Shown here: one piece after another, positions 53,601 through 64,000 of the stretch
Position numbering within the stretch: the first letter of the stretch is position 1
Layout of the letters: every line of letters starts with the position of its first letter
DNA from: Perognathus longimembris pacificus
Taxonomy: Eukaryota > Chordata > Mammalia > Rodentia > Heteromyidae
NCBI RefSeq assembly: GCF_023159225.1
Contig: NC_063181.1
Coordinates: 9,259,606-9,323,605 of the forward strand
Reading direction: 5' to 3'
DNA length: 64,000 nucleotides
Notes under the pieces: model-generated
Told to the model about the DNA's origin: nothing
The model's database searches: none
Seen by the model: only the letters and a program-made list of their open reading frames with translations
Program-made: the position numbers and the translations under genes

Positions 53601-54539
53601 ATTGGGAGGCAAAGGAGAGCCTAGAATTGGTAAAATTCTAGAAGTACCTAAACATGTACATCATTTAGAGAGATGGATAGCCCATCAACTATAATGAATG
53701 TATTTTGTTTTTGTGACTGTAAGGGGATTGGCCTGCTACTTGCTTTCTAAGGCATATCTGAATATAAAACAACAACACATGCATGTGTGATTTTAAACCA
53801 ATCTTTAAAAATATATAATAAACTAGAAAGGCAGAAGGTACATTTTCTAAACAAACATGGAATAGATCCATAGATGTTAGATAAATAAAAATATTGCATT
53901 GAATGACCATTACAGAAAATTAAAGATGACAGTGTGGTTGGTTACATATTTCTTCACCTCTGTCTTCTGAAAGGTGAACTGCAGTGAATCCCTTTCAGGG
54001 CTGGTCCTCCTCAATTGTTGAGGTAGGCTTGGCTGTGTGAGCTATTTTGCTTTATGAAATGTGACTGGAAGTGACGTGCAACTTCCTAGCAGAAACCTTT
54101 CTGATGTCTGCCTGACACAGAAAGTTCTGACTCAGCTAGAAGTTTCTTTATTGAGTACAGAAGACACACGAGGCTGGCAGAACAGCCGTTGGCTCACCAA
54201 TGTACCCTGATCATTCCTTCCCCATCCCTCTGGTGACTTTAAGCATTTCCCAGAACAGGCCAGTTGGGCTTCTGTACTCCTGGTTTTTGGTGTTAGGACC
54301 GACTGGAGTGACAAGGGATGTGAGCAGGGTGTGCAGATGTGCTTGTGTGGCTTGCTCTCTCGTCCTTCTGTCACAAGAGGAGATGTTCTGTTAGCACAGA
54401 AGCTTGACAGGCAGGAGTGCAGGGCCTCTCCCGCAGCCCATTGTCTTGCTTCCTCCTCTGGGGAGACGCCCTAGCAGTGTAAAGTGAGTGCTTCCTTTTG
54501 TCTGCTTTGAGAGGTTAGTTAAGCAGCATTTCATGGTAA
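53601..54539. other. Anonymous DNA
   Basis: 53980-54100 has an old-repeat look ('GAAATGTGACTGGAAGTGAC', 'CAACTTCCTAGCAGAAACC') but I cannot name the family. No exon or RNA gene is recognised. Confidence 0.4.
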
Positions 54540-55012
54540 TAGCTGACAGGTACATATGCCTGTCCTTTGTCTTTTTCAATAGACACAGACATAATTTTTC
54601 CAAATGGGGATCACATTATGCTGGTTTACATTTTTTACTTAATTTATCACCATTTAGTGTTGTAATTATGGATTCATTCTTCTGGAACATAATATTAAAT
54701 AGTTAAGTAGGATTGTACGAGTACATATTTAAACAATTGCCTACTGTCCAACATTTCACTTTTTTTCTATTTTTTATTTTTGCAAGTGTTTCTCTGATAA
54801 ACACTTTTATACACAATTTTTATGCACTCATGATTTTTTTCTTTATATTAATTCTAAAGTCTGTGAGAAAATAAGAAGGCTTTGATCATGCTTGTCAAAT
54901 TTGTTGGAACAAATGCCAATTTACCAACATTTCAACCATATTGAGAATTACTATTTCTTAAGTTGCAGCATTCTGAGAGGTAAACAATTTCTTTGATGAC
55001 TAGATTAGCCGA
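54540..55012 (-). mobile_element. L1M-type LINE 3' UTR (minus)
   Basis: 'GGTTTACATTTTTTACTTAA', 'TAATTATGGATTCATTCTTC', 'AACAATTGCCTACTGTCCAA', 'CATTTCACTTTTTTTCTATT', 'GTGTTTCTCTGATAAACACT' and 'CAAATGCCAATTTACCAACA' follow the reversed 3' UTR of old L1s. Confidence 0.72.
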
Positions 55013-55065
55013 ACAATAGTAGCTTCCTTTAAAAAATAAGCTTTATGCAGCACACCTTTACATTC

Positions 55066-55520
55066 TGTGCTGTAGATGGCTACGAATCTCAGAGTTTCAT
55101 GGGGTAAAGACTTGGTCTTTAGAGCGGTATTACTGGGAAGTGCTCTGGAACTTTAAAAGGTGGAGTCTATTGGGACTTCCTTAGGTACTGGGGCAGGTGG
55201 GGAAGCCGGGGAGGGGGAGAAGAACAACCCTTTGGTAGTTCTCCTACAAGATCTTGAGTTCTCCCAACAGGGTTGTTGCTAAAGGAGGAAGTCCAGCTAG
55301 CCTGGTCCTCTCTGCTCAGGTTGATAAACAATTACCTTGTCCCTATGGTCCTCCTGCCTCAGGTAGCTGGTCCATGAGACAATGGAACCCATGGGCAACT
55401 CTTCCTGCAGAGCATATGCCAGGTGGCCTTCGAACTTCCACACTGTGTGCTAATAAGCCTCTTTCATCCTCTTCCTAATCCTGTGTCAGGTGTTTTATTA
55501 TAGAGACAAAAATACCGACA
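55066..55520 (+). mobile_element. MaLR-like LTR (plus), probably solo
   Basis: Begins TGTGCTGTAGATGG. It contains 'GGTGGAGTCTATTGGGACTT', a G-quadruplex-type G-rich stretch at 55189-55217, 'GACAATGGAACCCATGG', 'CTAATAAGCCTCTTTCATCC' (polyadenylation region) and 'TGTCAGGTGTTTTATTATAG', ending near ATACCGACA. Order and length suit a MaLR-class LTR; family not assigned. Confidence 0.65.
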
Positions 55521-55929
55521 AAGATAACATACAATGCCCAAAATATAAATGTACAGCTCAATGATCTCTCACTAAATTGGAAGAGTTGGGCAATCATCAT
55601 GAAAACACAATCTTCAAGGGTTTCTATCACCCTCTAATATGTGCTTCTCCCATTTTCAGATTCTTTCATCCCTAGTCTACCCCATGGGGTCTCTTACAGA
55701 TGCATTGATTTTTCTGTAAGTGTCCACTCTATGTGCATGCCTTTTAGAACAATAGCGCTTGTTTCACAGATCAATAAGAACCAGACCCAGATGGGCCTTA
55801 TAATTATGATTATGAATACAGAATTCTTACCCACCCCTGTTCCTGTCTGGTTTCCCTTACAAGGTCTCATATCTCAACAGGGGTTGCAGACATTTTCACC
55901 ATTGTCCTGTACCACAGAGGGAGGTCTTC
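55521..55929. other. Anonymous DNA
   Basis: No feature is recognised. The frame at 55641-55940 has no domain. Confidence 0.4.
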
Positions 55930-56225
55930 TCTTCGCCTGAATCATTTAATCCCTGCTCAGCTTCTACCCCTGACTAACTCCTATTCACCAGCATAGCCTC
56001 AGCTTAATTGTCCTTTTCAGAAAGTTCCTCCTGGGCCATTCCATCTAACTTCTGATCCTCTCACTACAGCTCCCTGCTATGCTGGCTTCATGGGGACATG
56101 TTGATATTCATACATATTTATTTAAGGGTGGACCTGATTTTATATCTGTCTTTCTTCTTGATTGAACACTCTTTGAAGGTAGACAATTTTGGGGTTTTGT
56201 TTATCCCTGTATACCTGATCTTGAC
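55930..56225 (+). repeat. L2 LINE 3' fragment (plus)
   Basis: 'CTCAGCTTAATTGTCCTTTT', 'CAGAAAGTTCCTCCTGGGCC', 'CATACATATTTATTTAAG', 'GATTGAACACTCTTTGAAGG', 'GTTTATCCCTGTATACC' follow the L2 3' end order. Confidence 0.75.
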
Positions 56226-57117
56226 TTTTTTTTTCTAAATTAATTTTCAATTAACTATTTTATTTTAGCTCATTGTTTCCTCTTAATTTTGTTTGGGATA
56301 TCTTTAGATTCTTAAATATATTTAAGTACTTGAAGATTCAAGATACAATTTTTTTCCTTGATAGTTCTTTTATTTTATGCTTAGAAGTGCTTTAATTCAT
56401 AGGACAGATATGTACACATGTTTTCTTTGAGGTCTTTTTTGTAGAAAAAATAAATTAATGTTTTTGTCTGTCTGCAGTTCATATAGGTTTGTAGTGTGAA
56501 GGACACAATATGAAGAAGCTGTCTTTACAAACAATTGACAAATTATCCTAACTTCATTTTGTGAAATAAATCCTTTGTCTCTCCTCTGATTGGGAATGCC
56601 TCCTTAATTGGATACTAAGTTCCTACAGATATTGTATTTTATTTATGAGCTTTGGTGAATGTGCCATTTGATTATTTATCTCACAAAGACTCAATTCTAT
56701 GTAGACAAACAGGCCTTCTGAATGTAGTGATGTTTTGTATGTAGTATGTTATCATTATCAAGATATGACAAGGGTATTTCTGCTTTTAGGGCCCTTTTCT
56801 TTGTGACTCCTGCATTTTTATTTGCAGATCAGTGAATGCGAGTCTTCCTCTGTCTAAGGACCATGTGCTTGCACAAATCACAGCTTAGGATTATCAAGTT
56901 ATGGGAAAAAGGCTTCCTCAGTGCTATCCTACACCGCTCATTTTAACAGCTCCATGTTGAGTTCTCAAATGCAAACTTCCTGGACAAGATAGGTAGTGTT
57001 AAAAAAAAAAATCCCATTTACAAGATAATATATAGAAGTTGGGACTGTGACATTTGGAGATTGCAAGCTGGTTTAAAATATTTCAAATGGAATAAATGTT
57101 TATGGGTTCAGCAAGTT
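56226..57117. other. Anonymous AT-rich DNA
   Basis: AT-rich and possibly decayed LINE, but without a diagnostic series of words. No exon or RNA gene is recognised. Confidence 0.4.
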
Positions 57118-57478
57118 ACATTAGTCAGATGTCTATGACCAAAAGAAGAGGGCAGGTTAATTTTGAGTCACAGTTCTTGAGAATTCAGTCTGTGACTAAT
57201 AGGTTCATTCCTTTTGGGCCTGTAGTAAGGAAGCACATCGTGGCAGGAGGTATAAAATGGAGCAAAGCTGTTTACCTTATGGTGGCTGGAATATGAAAGA
57301 CAGAGGAAGAGATCAGAATCCCACAATCCACTGAAAAGCCACACCCCTGATAAGATTTCCTTTCTATGCAGCCACACCTCCTAAAGGCTCCATCTCCTAG
57401 TAGCACTGCAGCCTGGGAACCAAGTCTTCAATACATGCATCTTTGCAGGGCATTCAATCTCCAAACTATATATAATAC
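57118..57478 (-). mobile_element. MaLR-like LTR (minus)
   Basis: Reversed MaLR words: 'TTAGTCAGATGTCTATGACC', 'GAGTCACAGTTCTTGAGAAT', 'GGAAGCACATCGTGGCAGGA', 'CCACACCTCCTAAAGGCTCC', 'GCATTCAATCTCCAAACTAT'. The long 3' part and polyadenylation region lie to the left. Confidence 0.72.
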
Positions 57479-57559
57479 AAAGGGTAGAGCAGATTGGATT
57501 TGGTATGAAGACCATGTATTTTCACATGGGTAGCACCTCTATACCAATGTGTGATTTTT

Positions 57560-57762
57560 TTCAATTTGATAGATATTTGTGATATTTCAATAGAGTGTTT
57601 CATTTGATTCCAACAACTTTTGAAGGAGAAGTTACCAACATAATCATTTTACAACACCCAATGCCTCTTGAAGAGGCAGAGTAACTTGTACAGGCTTTAG
57701 AGATAACACATTGTATTATGAAGCCAGAACTCTGACCTGATCTCCGATTCTTTTTCCTTTTT
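57560..57762 (-). repeat. MIR SINE (minus), diverged
   Basis: 'CAACATAATCATTTTACAAC', 'GAAGAGGCAGAGTAACTTGT', 'ATGAAGCCAGAACTCTGACC' resemble the reversed MIR. Confidence 0.62.
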
Positions 57763-58134
57763 CCACCTACTCAATGGCATCACCCACAAAGAGGGCCAGG
57801 ATAACAATGCGAGACACTCCTATGAGCTATTTCTGTTATGGAATCTAAAAATACCAAGATCTAAGTGACCTACAAAGCACGAATGAGCCTGTCTGTAGCT
57901 GGTTTCTAAATGTCAGGATGGACAACAGGGAAAAGGGGCTCCAGGCAATGAGAGTTCCTGCTGATAGCGAGGTTCTGGCCCATATGTGTCTGAAACACCT
58001 CGAGTTAGCCTGGCCAGAGAGGCAATGCATTGAACAGCCCACTGCCTCACTCCCTTATTGTTGAAGTTTCGTAAATTCCCAGAGAGGCTGATAGGGCTGA
58101 TACACAGAAATGCTTAAACTACAAATGCAGGTAG
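57763..58134. other. Anonymous DNA
   Basis: No repeat or exon is recognised. Confidence 0.4.
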
Positions 58135-58304
58135 GCTCTCTCTTTCTCTGCCTCATTGTCTCTGTCTCTCTGTCATTCTCCTCCTCCTCTTCCTCCTTCT
58201 CTTCCCCCTCCTCCTCCTCCTGTCCTTTCTCTTTCTCCTCTTCTTTTTCTTCTCCTCTCTCTTTTTTTCTCTCTCCCTTTCCTCTCCCTCTTTCTTCTTT
58301 TTCT
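58135..58304. repeat. Pyrimidine-rich low-complexity tract
   Basis: About 170 nt of mostly C/T on the plus strand (CTCCTC, TTCTC, CTCTG words). Frames on both strands (58055-58397) are Ser/Phe or Glu/Lys strings and are artefacts. Confidence 0.9.
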
Positions 58305-58970
58305 GCCTGTATCATGCTTCTGCTGAAGACCTGTAAGGGTAAACTGTCTCAGAATGTCACTATTCCAAGAAGGAAGAGGACCTTTCTTAGTTTTTAACTC
58401 TGAGCCTCGATATCTAGGAACTTTATCTTGCTCAAGATGATATAAAGGCTCATAAAAAGAAGTTGCTCTCCTCTGAGCTCTCTCTTCTAGAACAGAGGCT
58501 GGAGCTGGTACTGATGGCAGAGAGAATACATCTTAATTGAAAAGAAAGGACAAAAGTATCTGGAGAATGAGACCTTCACCCTAGAGAGACCCTCTGTTCT
58601 GTCCTTAGGAACCAAAAGGAGGATGCTGATTGGCTTGGACTTACAATAAGATCACTTTGTCCTTCTGGGCACTAAATACTAGTGCTTTTGTCACAGCTGA
58701 TTGTCTTATAAGAGTGTTAAAGACAGAGTAATGAATGTTTCCTTCCAGATGAGAAAAAAAAAAAAAAGCCTTCAAATGTGTGAGGTAGGATGCAGGGCGG
58801 ACTCCCTGGGTTTTGTGGTGCTTTTCTGTCTAGTATCCAAGTATCTTTATTAAACCTCTGGATTCTGCACTCTAAAATTAAAGTAATTACAAATGAGCAC
58901 ATTTACAGAAAAACTGAGAGAACTAAATCCACACAGAATAAATTCCACTAGTACTTAGTGATGAAGTATC
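58305..58970. other. Anonymous DNA
   Basis: A 15-nt A run at 58754-58768. No repeat or exon is recognised. Confidence 0.4.
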
Positions 58971-59356
58971 TGCTATGGTTAGCATATCCTTTCCAAGTCC
59001 ATATTGAAAGTAAACCCCCAAATTCATAGATTGATGGTATTTAGAGGTAGGGTTTTATTTAGGAGGCATCTGTACTTAGATAAAAGTTATCCAGTACTCC
59101 TGTAACTGGACTGGTAGGATTTGAAGAAGAGAATCAAACCTGAGCTGACCTACTCTGAACCATTCTTGCTGTCTCACCGTGTGGTACCTGGCATGTTACC
59201 TCAGGAGCACAGAGCCCTCACCACATTCTGAGCCCATGTCAGCATCATGCTCTTGGATTTCCTGTCCTCCAGAACCGTGAGACAAATAAACTTCGACTCC
59301 TCATGTATCATCCAATCTGTGGGATTTAGTTAAAGCAGCAGAAAATAGATGAAGGC
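58971..59356 (+). mobile_element. MaLR-like LTR (plus), probably solo
   Basis: Starts TGCTATGGTTAGCATATCC. 'CCATATTGAAAGTAAACCCC', 'GTATTTAGAGGTAGGGTTTT', 'GAACCATTCTTGCTGTCTCA', 'TGCTCTTGGATTTCCTGTCC', 'CCAGAACCGTGAGACAAATA' follow the MST/MLT layout through to the polyadenylation region. Confidence 0.8.
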
Positions 59357-59489
59357 AGCACCTAAACCAAAGAAATAATAGAAAATCTCAGATTGAGGTA
59401 TGGTAACTTGCCTTGCTGTCACAACAAGGAAAGCTACTTAAAGCGAGAGAATGAGTCCCTTAATTGTGGTGCAATACACAAATTAAAAA

Positions 59490-60246
59490 AGTACTCTCGT
59501 TACCATTTTTAAGTAATACACTGTGAAATGCACTCACGTTGTTGTGTGATTCATTTCTAGAACTCTTCATCTAGTAAGAAGGAATCTCTTTGCCCACTAA
59601 ACAGCAGTTCCTTCCTGCCTTATCAACTTGGTCCTGTCTCATCAATTTTCACTGTTCTACTGTCTCTATGAGTATGGCTCTTCTAGGAACCTAATAGAAG
59701 TGGACTCACACAGTATTGATGTTCTTGTACCTGGCTTTTCTCATTTTACACACAATTGTTAATATTTGTCCTAGTTGTAGTTCATGCCAGAATCACCTTT
59801 TTGTTGTTGTTATTGGTAAGGATGAATAATGAATTATGTGTATGGACCATGATTTGCTGGTGATATTTTTATTACTTCTACTTTTGATTGCTGTGAAGAA
59901 TGATACATAGGTTTTTAAGTATTCTAGGCCCATGTTTAGTTCTTTTGGATAATATATCCAGAAGTGGAAATTCTGGGTCTTCTGATAATCAACTTTTGTG
60001 TTTGAAGAGTGTCACCACAATGGTCATGCCATTTTCTATTCCCACCAAGAATACTCAAGGTTTCCATTTTTTCTACATCTTCACCAATGCTTGTCCTGAT
60101 GCTATCTCTTTAGGTTTGATTTGTGTTTCCCTAGTTATTAGTGATGTGTCTTCTCTTAGGTTGTTTGGCCTTTTTTGAAGAAATGCCTATTTTAAGTTCT
60201 TTGCCTATTTTTGAGTTGGATTTTGTTGTTGTTGTGGAACTATACT
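59490..60246 (-). mobile_element. L1M-type LINE 3' region (minus)
   Basis: 'GTTACCATTTTTAAGTAATA', 'TTTCACTGTTCTACTGTCTC', 'GAACCTAATAGAAGTGGACT', 'TTGTACCTGGCTTTTCTCAT', 'ATATCCAGAAGTGGAAATTC', 'TTTCTACATCTTCACCAATG', 'TTTGATTTGTGTTTCCCTAG' are the reversed 3' UTR order of old L1s. The frame at 59900-60178 lies in it and is fortuitous. Confidence 0.88.
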
Positions 60247-61204
60247 AAAAGAATAGGTCCTTTTATGTTCACTTCTTCAGAATCTAGACTAACAACTTCC
60301 TCCAAAATAACTAATGTTAAATAAATATGTCTTGGCTCTGACTTATGTGAAGATTTAAATCATAACCAATAGCTAAAGTTGGAAATTTGTAATGATGGAC
60401 AGAATGTAAGACTGACTGTATTGAGAATGAGATTGTTTAAAAAGACATACATTTTTACACTTACTGAAATGAATCTACCAGGGCTTCATTCAATCACCTT
60501 GCCTTTTCCCGTTGCCTAAGCGCTACCCTCCTGTATCCATCAATCATGGAGATGAGAAGGGAAGGAAGGAGAGAGGCATTTAGTCATAATTATTAGCACT
60601 TCTTAGAAAAGTACACGTCTAATAATGGCAGCATCTCTCCTTAGGAGGTAAAACAAAATTTCTGCCTGTCTTTTTTGGCTCCATCATTTATTTATCTTGG
60701 GCTATTTCCTTCCACTTTTCCCTCCATTTTACCCTCCATTTTTCTCCCTGTTAGTTTAGCTGGAGGACACAAAACAATTGATCTGCACCTCCGATCTTGC
60801 CACTGGATGGCAGTACACCTACACCCCTGCATGCCCTTAAGAGAAACCTCTGTCAGCAGAATTTTGACTTACCCCATTGGAGATTTTTCAGCAGAAATAA
60901 CACTTGTATTTTACCCAGAGTTTCCATGGCAGAGTGATTAACATCCTCTTTCCTCATTTTACTCCAGAACCAAAGGACCTTTGGCTCCAGCATCATTTGT
61001 TCCGATGCTTCTTCTGTTCTTCCATGGCTTGATTGTTTTCCTCTCCTTTATTCTCTTACCTGTACTAACTGGTAAAGATACTATCTTTTAGTCCATCACC
61101 AGTGGATTCCTGTATCTTCTCCCAATAAGTATCTGTTCTACTCTTTTGTCTAATTTTTAAAAGTATGTTGTTTTTATGGTAGTACTGCTCCACAGACAAG
61201 GATT
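60247..61204. other. Anonymous DNA with a CTCF-like word
   Basis: No transposon or exon is recognised. CCACTGGATGGCAGTA at 60800-60815 resembles the CTCF core. The surrounding 60660-60940 looks single-copy. Confidence 0.4.
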
Positions 61205-61360
61205 TTCATGCTTATGTGTTAAGAACTTAGGACAGTGCCATGATGCACACTCGTATCTGCCTAGGAAGTTCTCATTTGGCTTTGCATCCCTGACATGCAC
61301 CAGGATTTCTGCACATAGTAGGTATGCAATTCAGACAATGTTAATTGAAGGCATCACTTA
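61205..61360 (+). repeat. L2 LINE 3' tail (plus), probable
   Basis: 'TTAGGACAGTGCCATGATGC', 'TTTCTGCACATAGTAGGTAT', 'GCAATTCAGACAATGTTAAT' resemble the terminal 'ggcacatagtaggtgctcaataaatgtt' part of L2. Confidence 0.55.
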
Positions 61361-62223
61361 CACTCTGAGGGATGCAATCAACCCATACATCCAGATGGCA
61401 TACTCTTAAAACTAAACTTTAAAAACAATTTCTACATTGTAATGTCAATTTAACGCATACCATTTGAGGGATGGTAAGATATATTTCTGTGAAAGTTAGC
61501 TTTCCTTTCTACTCATACTGAATATTTCTTTTAGGGTTATTTATTTTATCACTTGTATTTTTTTTCCTAAATTAGATCTGACCTTTGTCTTTTTGTCTTC
61601 ATGTTTCATGGGTATTTCTCAGCACCATCCTTAGTGAATCCCTGCCACTCCACTCTGACATCCTATCAGTAATCAAGTTGGTTTGTTCTATTTCTCAAAA
61701 TTGTCAGACCTCACAGCCCTGCCTCCCTCAACCTCCCTGGTCCTCCCCAGGCAGAGCTCTGGTATAGAGCTGGACTCCCCATCTCTCTCTTTGGTGCTTC
61801 CTGGTTTCTTTTCCATAAAGAATCAGGTATTAGCCTTTCAGAGTTCATCCCTTCTAAAGCTTCCCTGGGGCTTATTGCCAATACCCCCACCCTTTCTAAG
61901 CCTACCCGGAGCCCTGCGCTGCCTCCTTCTAGACTCTTCTCCTTTCCCACATTATGTTCAGCCAAGTTGTCTCCCCTCCCCCCAGCTACCGTGGAGATCC
62001 CCTTTGCCTGGAGGGCATTTCATCCTTTAGAACTCCCTTTAAAGCCATCTGCTTCTACAGCCTTCTACTCATCCTAGAGATGAGTGGATTTCCTTGACTC
62101 AGGCCGCCCTGTCCCTACCCTATTGAAATATACCACATTCAATAATCTTTGCTCAATAGCATGTCTATTGATCTGAACACATTTTTTGTGCACCTTTGTA
62201 TCCCTAAAATCCAGCACAGCAAC
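61361..62223. other. Anonymous DNA
   Basis: 61880-62080 is C-rich and slightly L2-like but not assigned. The plus-strand frame 61683-62030 (115 codons) is Leu/Ser/Pro-rich with no recognisable domain. Confidence 0.4.
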
Positions 62224-62240
62224 TCTCTCTCTCTCTCTTT

Positions 62241-62285
<45 letters not shown>
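62224..62285. repeat. Compound (CT)n(CA)n microsatellite
   Basis: CT run (62224-62242) followed by a long CA run to 62285. No composite SINE adjoins it. Confidence 0.95.
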
Positions 62286-62289
<4 letters not shown>

Positions 62290-62344
62290 TACCATGTAGA
62301 CAAGCCAAGTTGATTTTTTTTTTCAGTTAACATTTGTTAGTCAC

Positions 62345-62490
62345 CAAATACTAGATATGCATAAATAGTGTATATACTTTATTCCAGGTAATCTTCACAA
62401 TGACGGTTTTGGTTGGCTATGCTCTAGGACAGGTGACAAAAATGAGGCTTGGAGACATTACCGAAGTATTGGACTTGCTGGCATCTATCA
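62345..62490 (-). repeat. MIR SINE fragment (minus)
   Basis: 'CACCAAATACTAGATATGCA', 'TTATTCCAGGTAATCTTCAC', 'GACAAAAATGAGGCTTGGAG', 'ACATTACCGAAGTATTGGAC' follow the reversed MIR core. Confidence 0.65.
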
Positions 62491-63439
62491 CCTGAAGAGC
62501 TGGTTGTTTAGAAAACTGCTTCCTGTTTCTGAGGGACTCTGTAACTACAGCTCTTCCCATGTAAAGATTCCATGTACTACAAGCATTTCTGCACATTTTT
62601 GTGTCTTCTACCTTTGTATTTTATCATCTGGAAGCGTGGAGTCTTTGAATTATGAAATAGTAACATCAATCATGCTTTTCTTTGATGGTTATGTTTTAGA
62701 AGTTACATCTCCACGGATTGTGTTTTAGAAGTTACTTCTTTCCAAGTTCAGTTGGTGGCCTAGATCAGTATTCTATTTTTTAATAGTCTCATTATTTAAA
62801 CTTAATTCTTTGAATGCTTTAAAATCTATTTTGTCTGTATAGACGATGTGGCACATTTCTTTTTTTCTTCCCTAAATGGTGGATTTTCCTAAAACTACTT
62901 ATAAAAAAACTATTCCTTTTATTAGATTATGATACCATCTTTAAAAACATAACTTGTCTGGTCTTCTACATTTATAGCCTGTTTGGGACTTTTACTCATC
63001 GGTATGTCAATTCTTCAATATCATTACAGTATTTCAAGTTTCTTTACTTAGTAGAGCACATCTTCATTACAGAAATTTTTGTTTTCCAACATTATCTTGG
63101 TTAATATCAATTATTTTTTTAAAGGAAAACAAACATTTTTATGCGTGAAATATACAGTGGGATATTATTTAAAATACAAATACAGTGTTTATTGCACAAG
63201 ATTTAGGGGTATAAGAGTGAAACAAATGCAAAAATTTAAAATACTATTTATTTCTGCCTTGCCTGCTTTTTATGGGAATATAGCTAGCACAGTAGGAATA
63301 GCAAAACACCTTAGTATCTTGCTTCTGCTGTCTTTCCAAGTTACTTGAAAGCATTTTCCTGTCTGATGAAACTTTGAAATCATGAGTTGAAACTTTGAAA
63401 TCATCTTGTATAATATTCACTAGATATTAAAGGTCTGAA
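62491..63439. other. AT-rich DNA, probably decayed LINE in part
   Basis: 62870-63060 has loosely L1-like reversed wording, but the order is not clear enough for a call. A 15-nt direct repeat (TGTTTTAGAAGTTAC) occurs at 62692-62706 and 62721-62735. No exon or RNA gene is recognised. Confidence 0.4.
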
Positions 63440-64000
63440 AATCTACCAAGCATTACTCCTATTGGCAGATCTTTAAGTTATTACTAATTTTTGCTGCCTT
63501 TTAACAGTGTAATGAAAATCTGCAAAGAGATTTTTGTTCACATTTAATGATTTCCTTAGGGTGTGTTTCTAGATCTGGGTCAACAGGTATGCACAATTTT
63601 AAAGGCTCCAAATTGCTACTTAAAAAGACTGCACCAATTTAAACTACCACCAGCAGTGTATGAAAATGTCTGTTTCCAGTGTATTCTTGCCAAAACCTGA
63701 GTATTATTATCTCATTGAGACTTTCATTGGGGTTATGTTAAATCTGTAAATCAATGTAGAAAAAATTGCCTCCTTTGCAATATTGATTTGTTCCTTCTAG
63801 GCAGATGGTGTCTCCATTTAATTAAATTTTTATTTTATACCTCTCAGTAAAGTTTTGTTATTTTCTTTATATAAATTCTAGTCATTTATTATTGGGGTCA
63901 TTTTTTTAACATATCTTTTCTCTTTTGGTTATTGTGAATGTCATTTTATGAATTTATACCTATGCTTTCTCCAATCTATCCTATAAGCATCTGATCTTCC
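63440..64000 (-). mobile_element. L1M-type LINE (minus), continuing beyond the window
   Basis: 'AACAGTGTAATGAAAATCTG', 'AAAAAGACTGCACCAATTTA', 'AACTACCACCAGCAGTGTAT', 'TTCCAGTGTATTCTTGCCAA' are the reversed 3' UTR. 63720-63960 ('GGGGTTATGTTAAATCTGTA', 'TTGGTTATTGTGAATGTCAT') continues into reversed ORF2-end sequence. It is truncated by the window edge. Confidence 0.83.

Noticed and set aside
1..64000. A novel multi-gene system
   Set aside because: No cluster of credible genes is present. The window is repeat-rich mammalian non-coding DNA, and the novelty lies in its SINE biology, not in a gene system.

Overview
The window is vertebrate nuclear DNA, almost certainly from a rodent of the superfamily Geomyoidea (kangaroo rats, pocket mice, pocket gophers). 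The decisive evidence is four dimeric SINEs (10738-10902, 13385-13614, 23662-23871, 52229-52433). Each has a tRNA-Ala/ID-like left monomer fused to a right monomer that I recognise as 'Geo' of the IDL-Geo family, which I recall as restricted to Geomyoidea. The background is typical mammalian: old L1M/HAL1-like LINEs, L2, MIR, MER5-type hAT remnants, MLT1/MaLR LTRs, B1-like SINEs and many (TG)n/(CT)n tracts.

I find no convincing protein-coding gene, tRNA, rRNA or other functional RNA gene, and no CRISPR or prokaryotic feature. Open reading frames are all short (the longest is 252 codons, inside a simple repeat). They lie in repeats, low-complexity DNA or anonymous single-copy DNA, and none encodes a protein I recognise. 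The window is best read as intergenic DNA or the interior of a large intron.

Layout: 1-9.4 kb is mostly anonymous sequence with one MIR pair, two SINEs and two long pyrimidine tracts. 9.4-13.6 kb holds an L1 tail carrying an old IDL-Geo, an LTR and a young IDL-Geo. 14.4-23.3 kb is a LINE-rich block, with a long minus-strand L1 (19.5-21.8 kb) split by two SINEs and followed by a second L1 3' end. 23.6-34.3 kb has a very young IDL-Geo with a 16-bp target-site duplication, MLT1 and MaLR LTRs, and a long anonymous stretch (29.7-33.9 kb). 35.5-38.3 kb is a plus-strand L1 split by a MaLR LTR. 38.3-49 kb mixes SINEs, DNA-transposon remnants, one small solo LTR with intact 5-bp duplications, and anonymous DNA with several conserved-looking patches. 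50.4-64 kb is again LINE- and LTR-rich.

The most interesting observations concern the SINEs. (i) The Geo monomer itself aligns by eye with tRNA-Ala, with A- and B-box-like segments and an insertion of about 20 nt. (ii) The same Geo unit is also fused to a 7SL/B1-like left half, giving a second and more numerous family in this window. (iii) That second family repeatedly has a dinucleotide microsatellite at its 3' tail. Repeat family assignments were made by eye from remembered consensus features; subfamily names and exact boundaries would need a repeat-library search.
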